A DNA stretch of 64,000 nt from Bacillota bacterium (GCA_023460795.1 JAEWPC010000049.1:124001-188000), one strand, 5' to 3'. Numbered from the stretch's first letter, positions 34,219 through 42,706 are shown. The notes: generated from the letters alone by a model not told the origin. Numbers and translations: made by a program.

Positions 34219-34986
34219 ATGGAACACTTAGCACCAATAATCGAGGTCGGCGGCATTGAGTTCGATTTGGCCGCGATCATGATGGTGGTCATTTCCAGTC
34301 TTATCGTCTTTATTCTCGCCCGCTTGGCGGTGCGCAACTTATCGGTCGAGAATCCGGGTAAGCTGCAGAACTTCCTGGAGTGGGTCGTCGAATTCGTCCA
34401 AGGCATCATCGGACAATCGATGGACATGAAGAAGGGTCGACCGTATCTTGCGCTTGGCTTGACGCTCATTCTTTACATCTTCGTCTCCAACATGCTGGGT
34501 CTTCCATTCAGCATCATTACGGAAGCTCACGGCGAGCACATTCCAAGTGTCCTAGGGCATCAACTGGTCGTTCCGGAGGATGCTGAGCATTTGGCGTGGG
34601 CATGGTGGAAATCTCCGACGGCTGACGCGGCCATGACAATGGCATTGGCGTTGATCGTTATCGTTCTTTCCCATGTACAGGGTATCCGGCTTAACGCCAA
34701 GCATTACTTTAAGCACTACACGAACAATCCGAACATCGTGTTTCTTCCGATCCACCTGATCGAAATCGTGTCCAAGCCTCTAACGCTAGGTTTGCGGCTA
34801 TTCGGTAACATTTTCGCAGGGGAAGTTATGATCGGGGTTATTCTAGGCATGGGCTGGGTCGGCATTCCGGCGATGCTCGTGTGGCAAGGCTTTAGTATTT
34901 TCGTAGGCGCAATCCAATCCTTCGTATTCACGATGCTGACGATGGTATACATCTCGCAATCGATCGTTCACGAAGAGGATCACTAA
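34219..34986 (+). CDS. atpB: ATP synthase subunit a
   Basis: 255 residues with five to six spans. Subunit a forms the proton half-channels in F0. The essential Arg lies in the conserved PLTLGLRLFGNIFAGEV segment, and the C-terminal span has IQSFVFTMLTMVYI. The ATG at 34219 is chosen over the in-frame ATG at 34180, which would overlap atpI by 35 bases; AAGGGGTG lies at about 34199-34206. Confidence 0.97.
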   Translation: MEHLAPIIEVGGIEFDLAAIMMVVISSLIVFILARLAVRNLSVENPGKLQNFLEWVVEFVQGIIGQSMDMKKGRPYLALGLTLILYIFVSNMLGLPFSIITEAHGEHIPSVLGHQLVVPEDAEHLAWAWWKSPTADAAMTMALALIVIVLSHVQGIRLNAKHYFKHYTNNPNIVFLPIHLIEIVSKPLTLGLRLFGNIFAGEVMIGVILGMGWVGIPAMLVWQGFSIFVGAIQSFVFTMLTMVYISQSIVHEEDH

Positions 34987-35022
34987 TAACAAAACCCATA
35001 TATTTTGAGGAGGATTTTCACA

Positions 35023-35247
35023 ATGGATTTGAATACTTACGGTTATATCGCAGGCGGTATTGTGTTTGGTCTTGGCGCACTCGGCGCTGGTATCGGTAAC
35101 GGTCTGATCTTCAGCAAAACGGTAGAAGGCATCTCCCGTCAACCTGAGCTTCGCGGTACGCTTACGGCTACGGCGTTCATCGGCGTAGGTCTAGTAGAAG
35201 CAATGCCGATCATCTCCCTCGTTCTTGCGTTCATGTGGGCGAAATAA
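35023..35247 (+). CDS. atpE: ATP synthase subunit c
   Basis: 74 residues forming the usual two-helix hairpin. Polar loop SRQPELRG at 38-45. The proton-carrying acid is Glu59 in GVGLVEAMPII. No Na+-binding pattern (such as a Gln in helix 1 with ES in helix 2) is evident, so it is proton-driven by inference. A strong GAGGAGGA at 35007-35014 precedes the ATG, which fits the need for many copies. Confidence 0.98.
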   Translation: MDLNTYGYIAGGIVFGLGALGAGIGNGLIFSKTVEGISRQPELRGTLTATAFIGVGLVEAMPIISLVLAFMWAK

Positions 35248-35264
35248 TCAAGTCTATCAGTTGC

Positions 35265-35300
35265 AAGGCGCGGAGTCGGTTAAGCCTCCACGCCTTCCTT
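35265..35300 (+). promoter_or_regulatory. Intercistronic hairpin between atpE and atpF
   Basis: AAGGCG-GGAG pairs with CTCC-CGCCTT, followed by CCTTTT. A partial terminator or mRNA-stabilising hairpin that could help raise subunit c over the downstream subunits; the role is inferred. Confidence 0.6.
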
Positions 35301-35352
35301 TTGCAGTTAATACACGAAGCTTGATTGAGCCGTGTGAAAGGAGTGTAGATCG

Positions 35353-35838
35353 GTGACAATTACTTGGTCCAATTTTTTCATCCAATTAGTCGCGTTCGCG
35401 ATTTTGTTCTGGCTGTTGTCGCGTTATGCGTTTAAACCTTTGTTCGGAGTAATGGAGAAGCGCCGCCAGCTCTTGCAAGAGCAAATGGACAGCGCATCGA
35501 GCAACCGCTCCGAGGCTGAACGCCTGATCGAAGAACAGAAGCAAGCGCTGCAACAAGCGCGCAAAGAAGCTTACGATATTATCGAGCAAGCTAAATCGAC
35601 AGGTTCCAAGCAAGCGGACGAGATCGTTGAAGCCGCTCGCAACGAGTCCGTCCGTCTGAAAGACGCGGCGGTACGCGATATCGAGGCCGAGAAGAACAAA
35701 GCGGTTGCTTCGCTTAAGGCTGAAGTTAGCGGTCTGTCCGTTAAAATCGCTTCCAAGATTATCGAGAAGCAAGTGGACGAGAAAGCGCAAGCCGAAATCG
35801 TCGACAAGTATATCGATAGCGTAGGGACGAAGTCATGA
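35353..35838 (+). CDS. atpF: ATP synthase subunit b
   Basis: 161 residues: one N-terminal membrane span (about 5-25) and a long charged helix forming the peripheral stalk dimer. Starts with GTG at 35353 behind AAAGGAGTG. It overlaps atpH by 4 bases. Confidence 0.96.
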   Translation: MTITWSNFFIQLVAFAILFWLLSRYAFKPLFGVMEKRRQLLQEQMDSASSNRSEAERLIEEQKQALQQARKEAYDIIEQAKSTGSKQADEIVEAARNESVRLKDAAVRDIEAEKNKAVASLKAEVSGLSVKIASKIIEKQVDEKAQAEIVDKYIDSVGTKS

Positions 35839-36383
35839 GCCGCGGTACGGTCGTAGCGAAACGCTACGCAAAAGCATTGTTCCAGCTCGCGCAAGAGCAG
35901 GGTCTCGTCGCCGAAGTGGAGAACAAGTTGACGCAAATCGTAAGCACGATTGAGAACGACACGCAAGTGCGCGCGTTCCTAAGCGCGCCTAACATTACGC
36001 TCGCCGCCAAGATCGGCGCCCTCAAAGCAGGGTTCGACGACAAGGCATCCACGTTCGTGCTGAACACGGTCAGCTTGCTGATCGAGCGCGGACGCGAAGG
36101 CGATATCGCTTCCGTATTGGAGGCTTACCTGAAAGTCGCTGGCGAGGCTCTTGGCCGCGCCGACGCTTTCGTTACCTCGGCTAAACCGTTGACGGAAGTC
36201 GAGAGGATTAACCTGGCGACGAAGTTCGGCGCATTGCTCGGCAAGACCGTGCGCGTGACGAACGACGTCGACCCTGAGCTGCTTGGCGGCGTGACCGTCC
36301 GCATCGGCGACACGCTGTACGACGGCAGCCTGAAGGGCAAGCTCGATCGATTGAACAAAGCGCTGCAGAACGCGGCGATCTAA
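35835..36383 (+). CDS. atpH: ATP synthase subunit delta
   Basis: 182 residues. Joins the b-dimer stalk to the alpha3beta3 head. N-terminal helical domain (RYAKALFQLAQEQG near 8-22), C-terminal domain with VDPELLGGVTVRIGDTLYDGSLKGKL, the family signature. Translationally coupled to atpF through ATGA. Confidence 0.97.
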   Translation: MSRGTVVAKRYAKALFQLAQEQGLVAEVENKLTQIVSTIENDTQVRAFLSAPNITLAAKIGALKAGFDDKASTFVLNTVSLLIERGREGDIASVLEAYLKVAGEALGRADAFVTSAKPLTEVERINLATKFGALLGKTVRVTNDVDPELLGGVTVRIGDTLYDGSLKGKLDRLNKALQNAAI

Positions 36384-36423
36384 CCATTATATTCAGTAAG
36401 CAATGGAGACAGGGGTGAACGAG

Positions 36424-37938
36424 TTGAGTATTAGGCCCGAAGAGATCAGCACGCTGATCAAAAAGCAAATTGAGCAATACGAATCCGATATTCAAGTCGT
36501 TGACGTAGGCACCGTCATCCAAATCGGTGACGGTATCGCCCGCGTACACGGCTTGGAGAAATGTATGGCCGGCGAATTGCTTGAATTCGAAGGCGGAGTC
36601 GTCGGCATGGCGCTCAACCTTGAAGAAGATAACGTCGGCGTCGTTATCATGGGTCCTTTCAAAGGTATCCGCGAAGGCAGCCAAGTCAAGAGAACGGGAC
36701 GCATCATGGAAGTTCCGGTCGGCGAAGCGATGCTTGGCCGCGTCGTTAACGCACTCGGTCAACCGGTTGACGGTAACGGCCCGATCGCTACGACGGCTTT
36801 CCGTCCCGTAGAATCTCCTGCACCTGGCGTTATGGCGCGTAAATCCGTACATGAGCCAATGCAAACCGGCATCAAAGCGATCGACGCGATGATTCCGATC
36901 GGCCGCGGCCAACGCGAGCTCATCATCGGCGACCGCCAGACGGGTAAAACGCAAATCGCGATCGACACGATCGTTAACCAAAAAGGCAACGGCGTTATCT
37001 GTATCTACGTAGCCATCGGACAGAAGCAATCGACCGTTCGCGGCGTTGTCGAGTCGCTCCGTAAACAAGGCGCATTGGATTACACGATCGTCGTTACGGC
37101 ATCCGCGTCCGAGCCGTCCCCGCTCTTGTTCTTGGCTCCGTACACGGGCTGCGCAATGGGCGAGCACTTCATGTACAACGGCAAGCACGTTCTGATCGTA
37201 TACGACGACTTGTCGAAGCAAGCCGCGGCATACCGCGAGCTGTCCCTCTTGCTCCGTCGTCCTCCGGGCCGCGAAGCTTATCCAGGGGACGTATTCTATC
37301 TACACTCCCGTTTGCTCGAGCGCGCTGCTAAGCTCAACGACGAACTGGGCGGCGGTTCCTTGACCGCTCTTCCGTTCATCGAGACGCAAGCTGGCGACGT
37401 ATCGGCATACATTCCGACGAACGTAATCTCGATTACGGACGGTCAGATCTTCCTAGAAGCCGACTTGTTCTACTCCGGCCAACGTCCGGCAGTTAACGTC
37501 GGTATCTCCGTATCCCGCGTAGGTTCATCCGCGCAAATCAAAGCGATGAAGAAGGTAGCGGGCACGCTGAAGACCGACCTTGCCCAATACCGTGAGCTTG
37601 CCGCGTTCGCGGCGTTCGGTTCCGACCTCGATAAAGTGACGAAGTCGCGTCTCGACCGCGGGATCCGCACGCTCGAGATTCTGAAGCAAGGCGTTAACCA
37701 ACCGCTTGCGGTTGAACGCCAAGTCGTTTCCCTGTTTATCGTTACCCGTGGTCATACGGACGATATTCCAGTCGGAGACGTTCGCCGCTTCGAAGCCGAG
37801 TTCTTGTCCTACGTGGATGCGAACCGTCCGGAAATCTTCACATCCATTCGCGATACGAAAGACTTGACGAGCGACACCGAAAAATCGCTTGTCGAAGCGA
37901 TCGCCGCATTTAAGAAAGGCTTCGCCGTTAAAGCGTAA
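36424..37938 (+). CDS. atpA: ATP synthase subunit alpha
   Basis: 504 residues. Non-catalytic nucleotide-binding subunit of F1. Walker A GDRQTGKT near residue 170 and the VGISVSRVGSSAQ signature near 360 are present. The start is TTG at 36424: the protein then begins M-S-I-R-P-E-E-I-S-T-L as in B. subtilis, and AGGGGTG lies just upstream. The ATG at 36403 is in frame but lacks a ribosome-binding site. Confidence 0.98.
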   Translation: MSIRPEEISTLIKKQIEQYESDIQVVDVGTVIQIGDGIARVHGLEKCMAGELLEFEGGVVGMALNLEEDNVGVVIMGPFKGIREGSQVKRTGRIMEVPVGEAMLGRVVNALGQPVDGNGPIATTAFRPVESPAPGVMARKSVHEPMQTGIKAIDAMIPIGRGQRELIIGDRQTGKTQIAIDTIVNQKGNGVICIYVAIGQKQSTVRGVVESLRKQGALDYTIVVTASASEPSPLLFLAPYTGCAMGEHFMYNGKHVLIVYDDLSKQAAAYRELSLLLRRPPGREAYPGDVFYLHSRLLERAAKLNDELGGGSLTALPFIETQAGDVSAYIPTNVISITDGQIFLEADLFYSGQRPAVNVGISVSRVGSSAQIKAMKKVAGTLKTDLAQYRELAAFAAFGSDLDKVTKSRLDRGIRTLEILKQGVNQPLAVERQVVSLFIVTRGHTDDIPVGDVRRFEAEFLSYVDANRPEIFTSIRDTKDLTSDTEKSLVEAIAAFKKGFAVKA

Positions 37939-38022
37939 GCTCGGATATAAATACTTCCGCTTGAATAAGCGAGCACCCGAGCCCGGCATGCCGCCGGGCA
38001 CGGTAACAAGGTGGTGAATCGA

Positions 38023-38895
38023 ATGGCTAAAGGTATGCGCGACATTAAGCGCCAGATCAAGAGCACGCAGAACACGAAGCAGATCACGAGAGCGATGGAG
38101 ATGGTTGCCGCGGCCAAGCTGAGACGCGCGCAGAACGCCGCGCTCGCTTCGAAGCCTTACGCGGACAAACTCAAGGAAGTCGTGAACAGCATCGCGTCCG
38201 GCGGCGGTTCCGTGAAGCATCCGATGCTCGTGAAGCGTCCGATCAATAGGACGGCTTACGTCGTGATCACTTCCGACCGCGGTCTTGCCGGCGGTCTGAA
38301 CTCCAACCTCCTTCGGAAGCTTGCCGGGACGATCGGCGAGAACCACAAGTCGAAGGACGAGTATGAAATTCTCGTCATCGGACGTAAAGGTCAAGCTTAC
38401 TTGGCTCGTAGAAACTTCCCGCTCGGGGAAATCATCACGGGCTTGTCCGACTCGCCGACCTTCCACGATATCAAACCGGTTGCTTCGGCAGCGGTTCAAG
38501 GCTTCGAGGATGGCAAGTACGACGAAGTTTACTTGGTCTATAACCAGTTCGTGAACGCATTGACGCAAATCCCGACCATCCAGCAATTGCTGCCGCTCGA
38601 TCCTTCCCAACTGGGCAACGAATCGACGGGCGCGAAAGCCGACTATGAATACGAGCCATCCGCGGAAGAGGTTCTGAACGTCCTCCTTCCGAAATACGCG
38701 GAGACGCTCGTGTACAGCGCTATGCTGAACAACAAAGCGAGCGAGTTCGGTTCCCGGATGACGGCGATGGGCAACGCAACGAAGAACGCGACGAAGATGA
38801 TCGCTTCGTATACGCTAAGCTACAACCGCGCACGTCAAGCGGCGATTACGCAGGAAATCGCGGAAATCGTCGGCGGCGCGAACGCACAGTCTTAA
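38023..38895 (+). CDS. atpG: ATP synthase subunit gamma
   Basis: 290 residues. The rotating central stalk: N-terminal helix MRDIKRQIKSTQNTKQITRA and C-terminal helix SYNRARQAAITQEIAEIVGGANA. The ATG at 38023 is preceded by AAGGTGGTG; the in-frame GTG at 38011 is part of that site. A G/C-rich hairpin (GCCCGG...CCGGGC) lies in the gap after atpA. Confidence 0.97.
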   Translation: MAKGMRDIKRQIKSTQNTKQITRAMEMVAAAKLRRAQNAALASKPYADKLKEVVNSIASGGGSVKHPMLVKRPINRTAYVVITSDRGLAGGLNSNLLRKLAGTIGENHKSKDEYEILVIGRKGQAYLARRNFPLGEIITGLSDSPTFHDIKPVASAAVQGFEDGKYDEVYLVYNQFVNALTQIPTIQQLLPLDPSQLGNESTGAKADYEYEPSAEEVLNVLLPKYAETLVYSAMLNNKASEFGSRMTAMGNATKNATKMIASYTLSYNRARQAAITQEIAEIVGGANAQS

Positions 38896-38931
38896 TAGTC
38901 TGATTTGGGAAAGAAATAAGGAGGGACACCA

Positions 38932-40341
38932 ATGAGCAAGGGACGCATTGTCCAGGTACTGGGTCCGGTCGTCGACATCGAGTTCGACCACGGTCACCTG
39001 CCTGACATTCTGAATGCGATTAAAATCGAAGGCCAAGCTGGCGACGTCACAATCAGCCTGACGGCCGAAGTCGCTCAACACTTGGGCGATAACCTCGTAC
39101 GCGCTGTCGCTATGTCCTCTACGGACGGTCTTGTCCGTGGCATGGACGCGGTAGACACGGGCGGTCCAATTACGGTTGCGGTCGGACCTGTAACGCTCGG
39201 CCGCGTATTCAACGTATTGGGTGACCCGATCGACGGAGAAGCTGCTCCCGATCGCAGCATGGTTAGCCCGATCCACCGTGCAGCTCCTACGTTCGAAGAG
39301 CTGTCGACGCAAACGGAAATGCTCGAAACGGGCATCAAGGTCGTTGACCTTCTCGCTCCTTACACCAAGGGCGGTAAGATCGGTCTGTTCGGCGGTGCCG
39401 GCGTAGGTAAGACCGTTCTGATGCAAGAGCTGATCCATAACATCGCTTCCGAGCACGGCGGTATCTCCGTATTCGCCGGCGTAGGCGAGCGTACTCGCGA
39501 AGGTAACGACCTTTACCACGAAATGAGCGAGTCGGGCGTTATCGCGAAGCTCGCGATGGTATTCGGCCAGATGAACGAACCGCCGGGAGCGCGTATGCGC
39601 GTTGCCCTGACGGGCCTGACGATGGCTGAGTACTTCCGCGACCAAGAGGGCAAAGACGTTCTCTTGTTCGTCGACAACATCTTCCGCTTCACGCAAGCGG
39701 GCTCCGAAGTATCCGCGTTGCTCGGCCGTATGCCATCCGCGGTAGGTTACCAACCTACGCTCGCGACGGAGATGGGCCAATTGCAAGAGCGCATCACTTC
39801 GACGAAGAAAGGTTCCATCACGTCGATTCAAGCGATCTACGTACCTGCCGATGACTACACGGACCCGGCACCGGCTACGGCGTTCGCCCACTTGGACGCG
39901 ACGACGAACTTGGAGCGTAACATCGCTGCAATGGGTATTTTCCCGGCGGTAGACCCGCTCGCATCTTCTTCCCGTATTCTTGCTCCCGAGATCGTTGGCG
40001 AAGAGCACTACAACGTCGCTCAAGGCGTTAAGAGACTGCTCCAACGTTACAAAGAGCTTCTCGATATTATCGCGATCCTCGGTATGGACGAATTGTCCGA
40101 GGAAGACAAACTGGTCGTTCACCGCGCTCGCCGCGTGCAATTGTTCCTGTCCCAGCCGCTTCACGTTGCTGAGGCGTTCAACGGCATCCCAGGCGTATAC
40201 GCACCGATCAAAGAAACGATCCGCAGCTTCAAGGAGATCCTCGAAGGCAAGCACGACGATCTTCCTGAACCGGCTTTCCACAACGTCGGCATCATCGAAG
40301 AAGCCGTCGAGAAGGCGAAGAAACTCGCTGCCGCGGTTTAA
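38932..40341 (+). CDS. atpD: ATP synthase subunit beta
   Basis: 469 residues. Catalytic subunit of F1. Walker A GGAGVGKT near residue 155, the catalytic Glu in GVGERTREGNDLY near 185, the DELSEED motif in the C-terminal domain (near 388) that contacts gamma. AAGGAGGG precedes the ATG. Confidence 0.99.
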   Translation: MSKGRIVQVLGPVVDIEFDHGHLPDILNAIKIEGQAGDVTISLTAEVAQHLGDNLVRAVAMSSTDGLVRGMDAVDTGGPITVAVGPVTLGRVFNVLGDPIDGEAAPDRSMVSPIHRAAPTFEELSTQTEMLETGIKVVDLLAPYTKGGKIGLFGGAGVGKTVLMQELIHNIASEHGGISVFAGVGERTREGNDLYHEMSESGVIAKLAMVFGQMNEPPGARMRVALTGLTMAEYFRDQEGKDVLLFVDNIFRFTQAGSEVSALLGRMPSAVGYQPTLATEMGQLQERITSTKKGSITSIQAIYVPADDYTDPAPATAFAHLDATTNLERNIAAMGIFPAVDPLASSSRILAPEIVGEEHYNVAQGVKRLLQRYKELLDIIAILGMDELSEEDKLVVHRARRVQLFLSQPLHVAEAFNGIPGVYAPIKETIRSFKEILEGKHDDLPEPAFHNVGIIEEAVEKAKKLAAAV

Positions 40342-40368
40342 TCCGCCGCCGGTTAGGAGGGAATCGAC

Positions 40369-40773
40369 ATGAGCACGATGCGTTTGGAAATCGTAACGCC
40401 TGAGAAGAAAGTATTCGAACAGGACGTGAACATGGTCGTCGTTAAGGGCGTCGGGGGAGAGCTCGGTATTCTGCCGCATCACATCCCGCTCGTAACGCCT
40501 TTGAAGATCGCTCCGGTTAAAGTGAAGGTCGGAGGCAGCGATACGTTCATCGCTGTCCACGGGGGATTCATGGAAGTCCGCAAGGACAAAGTGGTCATCC
40601 TCGCGGAAGCCGCCGAGCTTGGAGCGGACATCGACGTGTCCCGTGCGCGTCTGGCCAAGGAGCGCGCCGAGCGCCGTCTTGCCCAGAAGCAATCGGACAT
40701 CAACGCGAGACGCGCAGAGCTTGCTCTGCATCGCGCGATGAACCGGATCAACGCCGCAGGCGAAAAAGAATAA
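40369..40773 (+). CDS. atpC: ATP synthase subunit epsilon
   Basis: 134 residues: N-terminal beta-sandwich (LGILPHHIPLVTPLKI) and a C-terminal two-helix domain that can inhibit ATP hydrolysis. AGGAGGG precedes the ATG. It ends the operon, followed by a terminator. Confidence 0.97.
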   Translation: MSTMRLEIVTPEKKVFEQDVNMVVVKGVGGELGILPHHIPLVTPLKIAPVKVKVGGSDTFIAVHGGFMEVRKDKVVILAEAAELGADIDVSRARLAKERAERRLAQKQSDINARRAELALHRAMNRINAAGEKE

Positions 40774-40786
40774 GCAATCTTAAGAG

Positions 40787-40825
40787 TCGCCCTTCACTGG
40801 ATTCGTTCCGGTGGAGGGCGATTTT
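40787..40825 (+). terminator. Terminator of the atp operon
   Basis: TCGCCCT (40787-40793) pairs with AGGGCGA (40815-40821), followed by TTTT. Confidence 0.85.
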
Positions 40826-40849
40826 GCTATGGAGGAGGACTTATTGTAA

Positions 40850-41262
40850 CGGCTTGTCAGACCGCTGCAGAACAAACTTCCGCCATATCGTCGCTGTAGC
40901 GGTCTGAAATACCGTTGCAGATCAAACTTCCGCCATACCGTCGCTGTAGCGGTCTGAGATGCCGTTGCAGATCAAACTTCCGTCATACCGTCGCTGTAGC
41001 GGTCTGAGTTACCGTTGCAGATCAAACTTCCGTCATACCGCCACTGTAGCGGTCTGAGATGCCGTTGCAGAACAAACTTCCGCCATACCGTCGCTGTAGC
41101 GTTCTGGGATACAGTTGCAGAACAAACTTCAACCATACACGTCGCTGTAGCGGTCTGGAATACCGTTGCAGAACAAACTTCAACCATACCGTCGCTGTAG
41201 CGGTCTGAAATACCGTTGTAGATCAAACTTCCGCCATACCGTCGCTGTAGCGTTCTGAGAGA
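40850..41262. repeat. Intergenic tandem array D, eight 50-bp units
   Basis: The marker CGCTGTAGC (or CACTGTAGC) recurs with starts at 40891, 40941, 40991, 41041, 41091, 41142, 41192 and 41242: steps of 50 with a single 51. Each unit reads roughly GTTGCAGAWCAAACTTCMRCCATACC then GTCGCTGTAGCGGTCTGARAT, and the ACCG-TCGCTGTAG-CGGT part is a dyad. The 50-base step shifts frame every unit, so no continuous repeat protein is possible, which argues for a non-coding role. The array fills the gap between the atp terminator and the DnaA-box array. Confidence 0.95.
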
Positions 41263-41298
41263 CAGAAATCAAAACGTTATATAGATCATGCACACTCA

Positions 41299-41405
41299 TT
41301 ATCCACAGGAATGTGGACAAGTCGACGTAAGTTGAGGATAAGTTAGTGGGATACGGGGATAACGGATGTCGATTCGGGGATAAAAGTGGAATAGTTTGTG
41401 GATAA
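41299..41405. promoter_or_regulatory. DnaA-box array upstream of dps
   Basis: Six 9-mers related to TTATCCACA: a perfect box at 41299-41307 (plus), then on the opposite strand TGTGGACAA 41312-41320 (one mismatch), TGAGGATAA 41333-41341 (one mismatch), CGGGGATAA 41354-41362 and 41375-41383 (two mismatches each), and a perfect TGTGGATAA at 41397-41405. The five same-orientation boxes are stepped by 21, 21, 21 and 22 bases, about two helical turns. It may be a DnaA-binding cluster; no dnaA or dnaN gene lies nearby, so it is not the chromosomal origin as usually organised. Confidence 0.75.
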
Positions 41406-41428
41406 CTCCGAGACTGAGGTGCGCAACG

Positions 41429-41456
41429 GTTGGAAAATGCCGCTTTGGGGTAAAGT
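41429..41456 (+). promoter_or_regulatory. Possible dps promoter
   Basis: Two overlapping readings: a sigma-B-like GTTGGA (41429-41434), 13-base spacer, GGGTAA (41448-41453); or a sigma-A-like TTGGAA (41430) with TAAAGT (41451) at a short 15-base spacing. Neither is strong. Confidence 0.35.
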
Positions 41457-41493
41457 AAACGGGAGACCGACTGTGCGCAATGGAGGAGAGGCA

Positions 41494-41928
41494 ATGAGCA
41501 AACTGCATGACGAGATGAACGTGCAACTATCGAACTGGGCCGTTCTCTATGTGAAGCTGCACCATTTTCATTGGTACGTTAAAGGGCCACATTTTCCGAC
41601 GCTGCATGCGAAATTCGAGGAGCTGTACGATCTGGCGGCGGAGAAGCTGGACGAGCTGGCCGAACGAATCTTGACGATCGGCGGCCGCCCGTTATCCACC
41701 ATGAAGGAATATTTGGATAAGGCGACGCTGCAAGAGGCAAGCAAGGGCGGAAGCGAAGACAATATGCTTCAGCAAGCGGTACAAGATCTGCAAGCGCTCG
41801 TCGCAGGCTTACAATCGACCGCGAAGCTCGCGGAAGAGGCGGGAGACGACGCGACTACGGATCTATTCGTAGGACAGATCGGCGAGCTGCAGAAACAGCT
41901 CTGGCAGCTTAGCGCAACGCTTGGATGA
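41494..41928 (+). CDS. dps: Dps-family DNA-protecting ferritin
   Basis: 144 residues. A four-helix-bundle mini-ferritin that oxidises and stores iron and protects DNA in stress. The ferroxidase ligands lie in LHHFHWYVKGPHFPTLHAKFEELYD (His and the following Asp/Glu, residues about 21-46). The start at 41494 has GGAGGAGAG ahead; longer frames lack such a site. The basic N-terminal tail seen in E. coli Dps is absent. It is a single-gene unit with its own terminator. Confidence 0.94.
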   Translation: MSKLHDEMNVQLSNWAVLYVKLHHFHWYVKGPHFPTLHAKFEELYDLAAEKLDELAERILTIGGRPLSTMKEYLDKATLQEASKGGSEDNMLQQAVQDLQALVAGLQSTAKLAEEAGDDATTDLFVGQIGELQKQLWQLSATLG

Positions 41929-41933
41929 AGGAG

Positions 41934-41978
41934 AGCCTCCAGACCTACGAAGCAGTAAGGGGTCTGCAGGCTTTTTTT
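41934..41978 (+). terminator. Terminator after dps
   Basis: AGCCT..AGACC pairs with GGTCT..AGGCT, followed by seven T. Confidence 0.85.
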
Positions 41979-42050
41979 ACATATTTTTTGTCTTATTTGA
42001 TCGATTGAGCAGGTAATTATACCTTAAGGATAGAAAAGGAAAGGAGAAGG

Positions 42051-42083
42051 ATGACTGGTTACAGGCGACCGAGGAGTTACTAA
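42051..42083 (+). CDS. Possible 10-residue leader peptide before the agr-like locus
   Basis: ATG at 42051 directly behind a strong AAAGGAGA site encodes MTGYRRPRSY and stops at TAA 42081-42083, two bases before the ATG of the membrane-protein gene. The downstream gene's own GAGGAG site lies inside this frame. It could couple or attenuate translation; it could also be chance. Confidence 0.35.
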   Translation: MTGYRRPRSY

Positions 42084-42085
42084 CC

Positions 42086-42706
42086 ATGCAGAATTTCATC
42101 GGATACATGTTCTTCTCGTTTATTGAAGGCTTTGCTGTTTTCGCTTTAATGTTCTATTTGTTCCGAATCAATATGATGAAATATATAAAACCGATTATAT
42201 TGGTGAACATATTTATTAATTTTGTTAGTTTTCTAATTCGGAAAGAACCGCTTCTTGCTGATATGTCTCCAATCATGAACTTAGCAATATGTGTGCTATT
42301 AATGGCACAAATCGTCAGGATACCGTTTATCTGGTCGATGCTCACAGTGCTAACAGGGTATATGGCATTTGGTGTAATTCAAGCCTCTATTGTATTCTTT
42401 TCCTTTATGTCAATAGAAGAGTGGGCTGAGGTTGTATGGAAAGGTTATGTTTTCCAACTGTTATCAGGGATAATCGGTACGGCTATTGGCTTTATGATAT
42501 ATAGACTCGGATATGGTTTCACATTCGAATTTGATAAGCTGCGGTTTAAATGGGAACGGATTTTTATCATCGGCCTTAGTTTCATATTTCTCATTTCAGT
42601 AATTATAACTCTAGCATCAAAAAAATTGTTCGTAATACTTTTAGTTTTTACAATTGCTTTCGTTTTCTTTCTTCTATACTCTTACTGGAAGGATGCTGAT
42701 GAATGA
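42086..42706 (+). CDS. Membrane protein resembling an AgrC sensor domain without kinase
   Basis: 206 residues with six or seven predicted spans, ending in a short charged tail (YSYWKDADE) and no HisKA, GHKL or other cytoplasmic domain. The length and topology match the N-terminal receptor half of AgrC-like kinases, and the gene is first in the agr-like operon, overlapping agrB by ATGA. It is therefore a candidate receptor or a membrane partner of the LytTR protein encoded downstream. The DNA here is clearly more AT-rich than the surroundings, suggesting transfer. Family assignment is inference. Confidence 0.6.
   Translation: MQNFIGYMFFSFIEGFAVFALMFYLFRINMMKYIKPIILVNIFINFVSFLIRKEPLLADMSPIMNLAICVLLMAQIVRIPFIWSMLTVLTGYMAFGVIQASIVFFSFMSIEEWAEVVWKGYVFQLLSGIIGTAIGFMIYRLGYGFTFEFDKLRFKWERIFIIGLSFIFLISVIITLASKKLFVILLVFTIAFVFFLLYSYWKDADE

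Noticed and set aside
38815..40731. Long minus-strand open frame opposite atpD and atpC (and similar frames opposite glyA, nuo and others)
   Set aside because: These follow from G/C-rich third positions of the real genes; they lack ribosome-binding sites and recognisable protein features.
19989..41262. CRISPR arrays
   Set aside because: The arrays at 19989-20396 and 40850-41262 repeat along the whole unit; there are no constant repeats separated by unique spacers, and no cas genes are present.
41299..41405. Chromosomal replication origin
   Set aside because: DnaA boxes are present, but there is no dnaA, dnaN or rpmH nearby and no clear AT-rich unwinding region; the flanking genes are atpC and dps.
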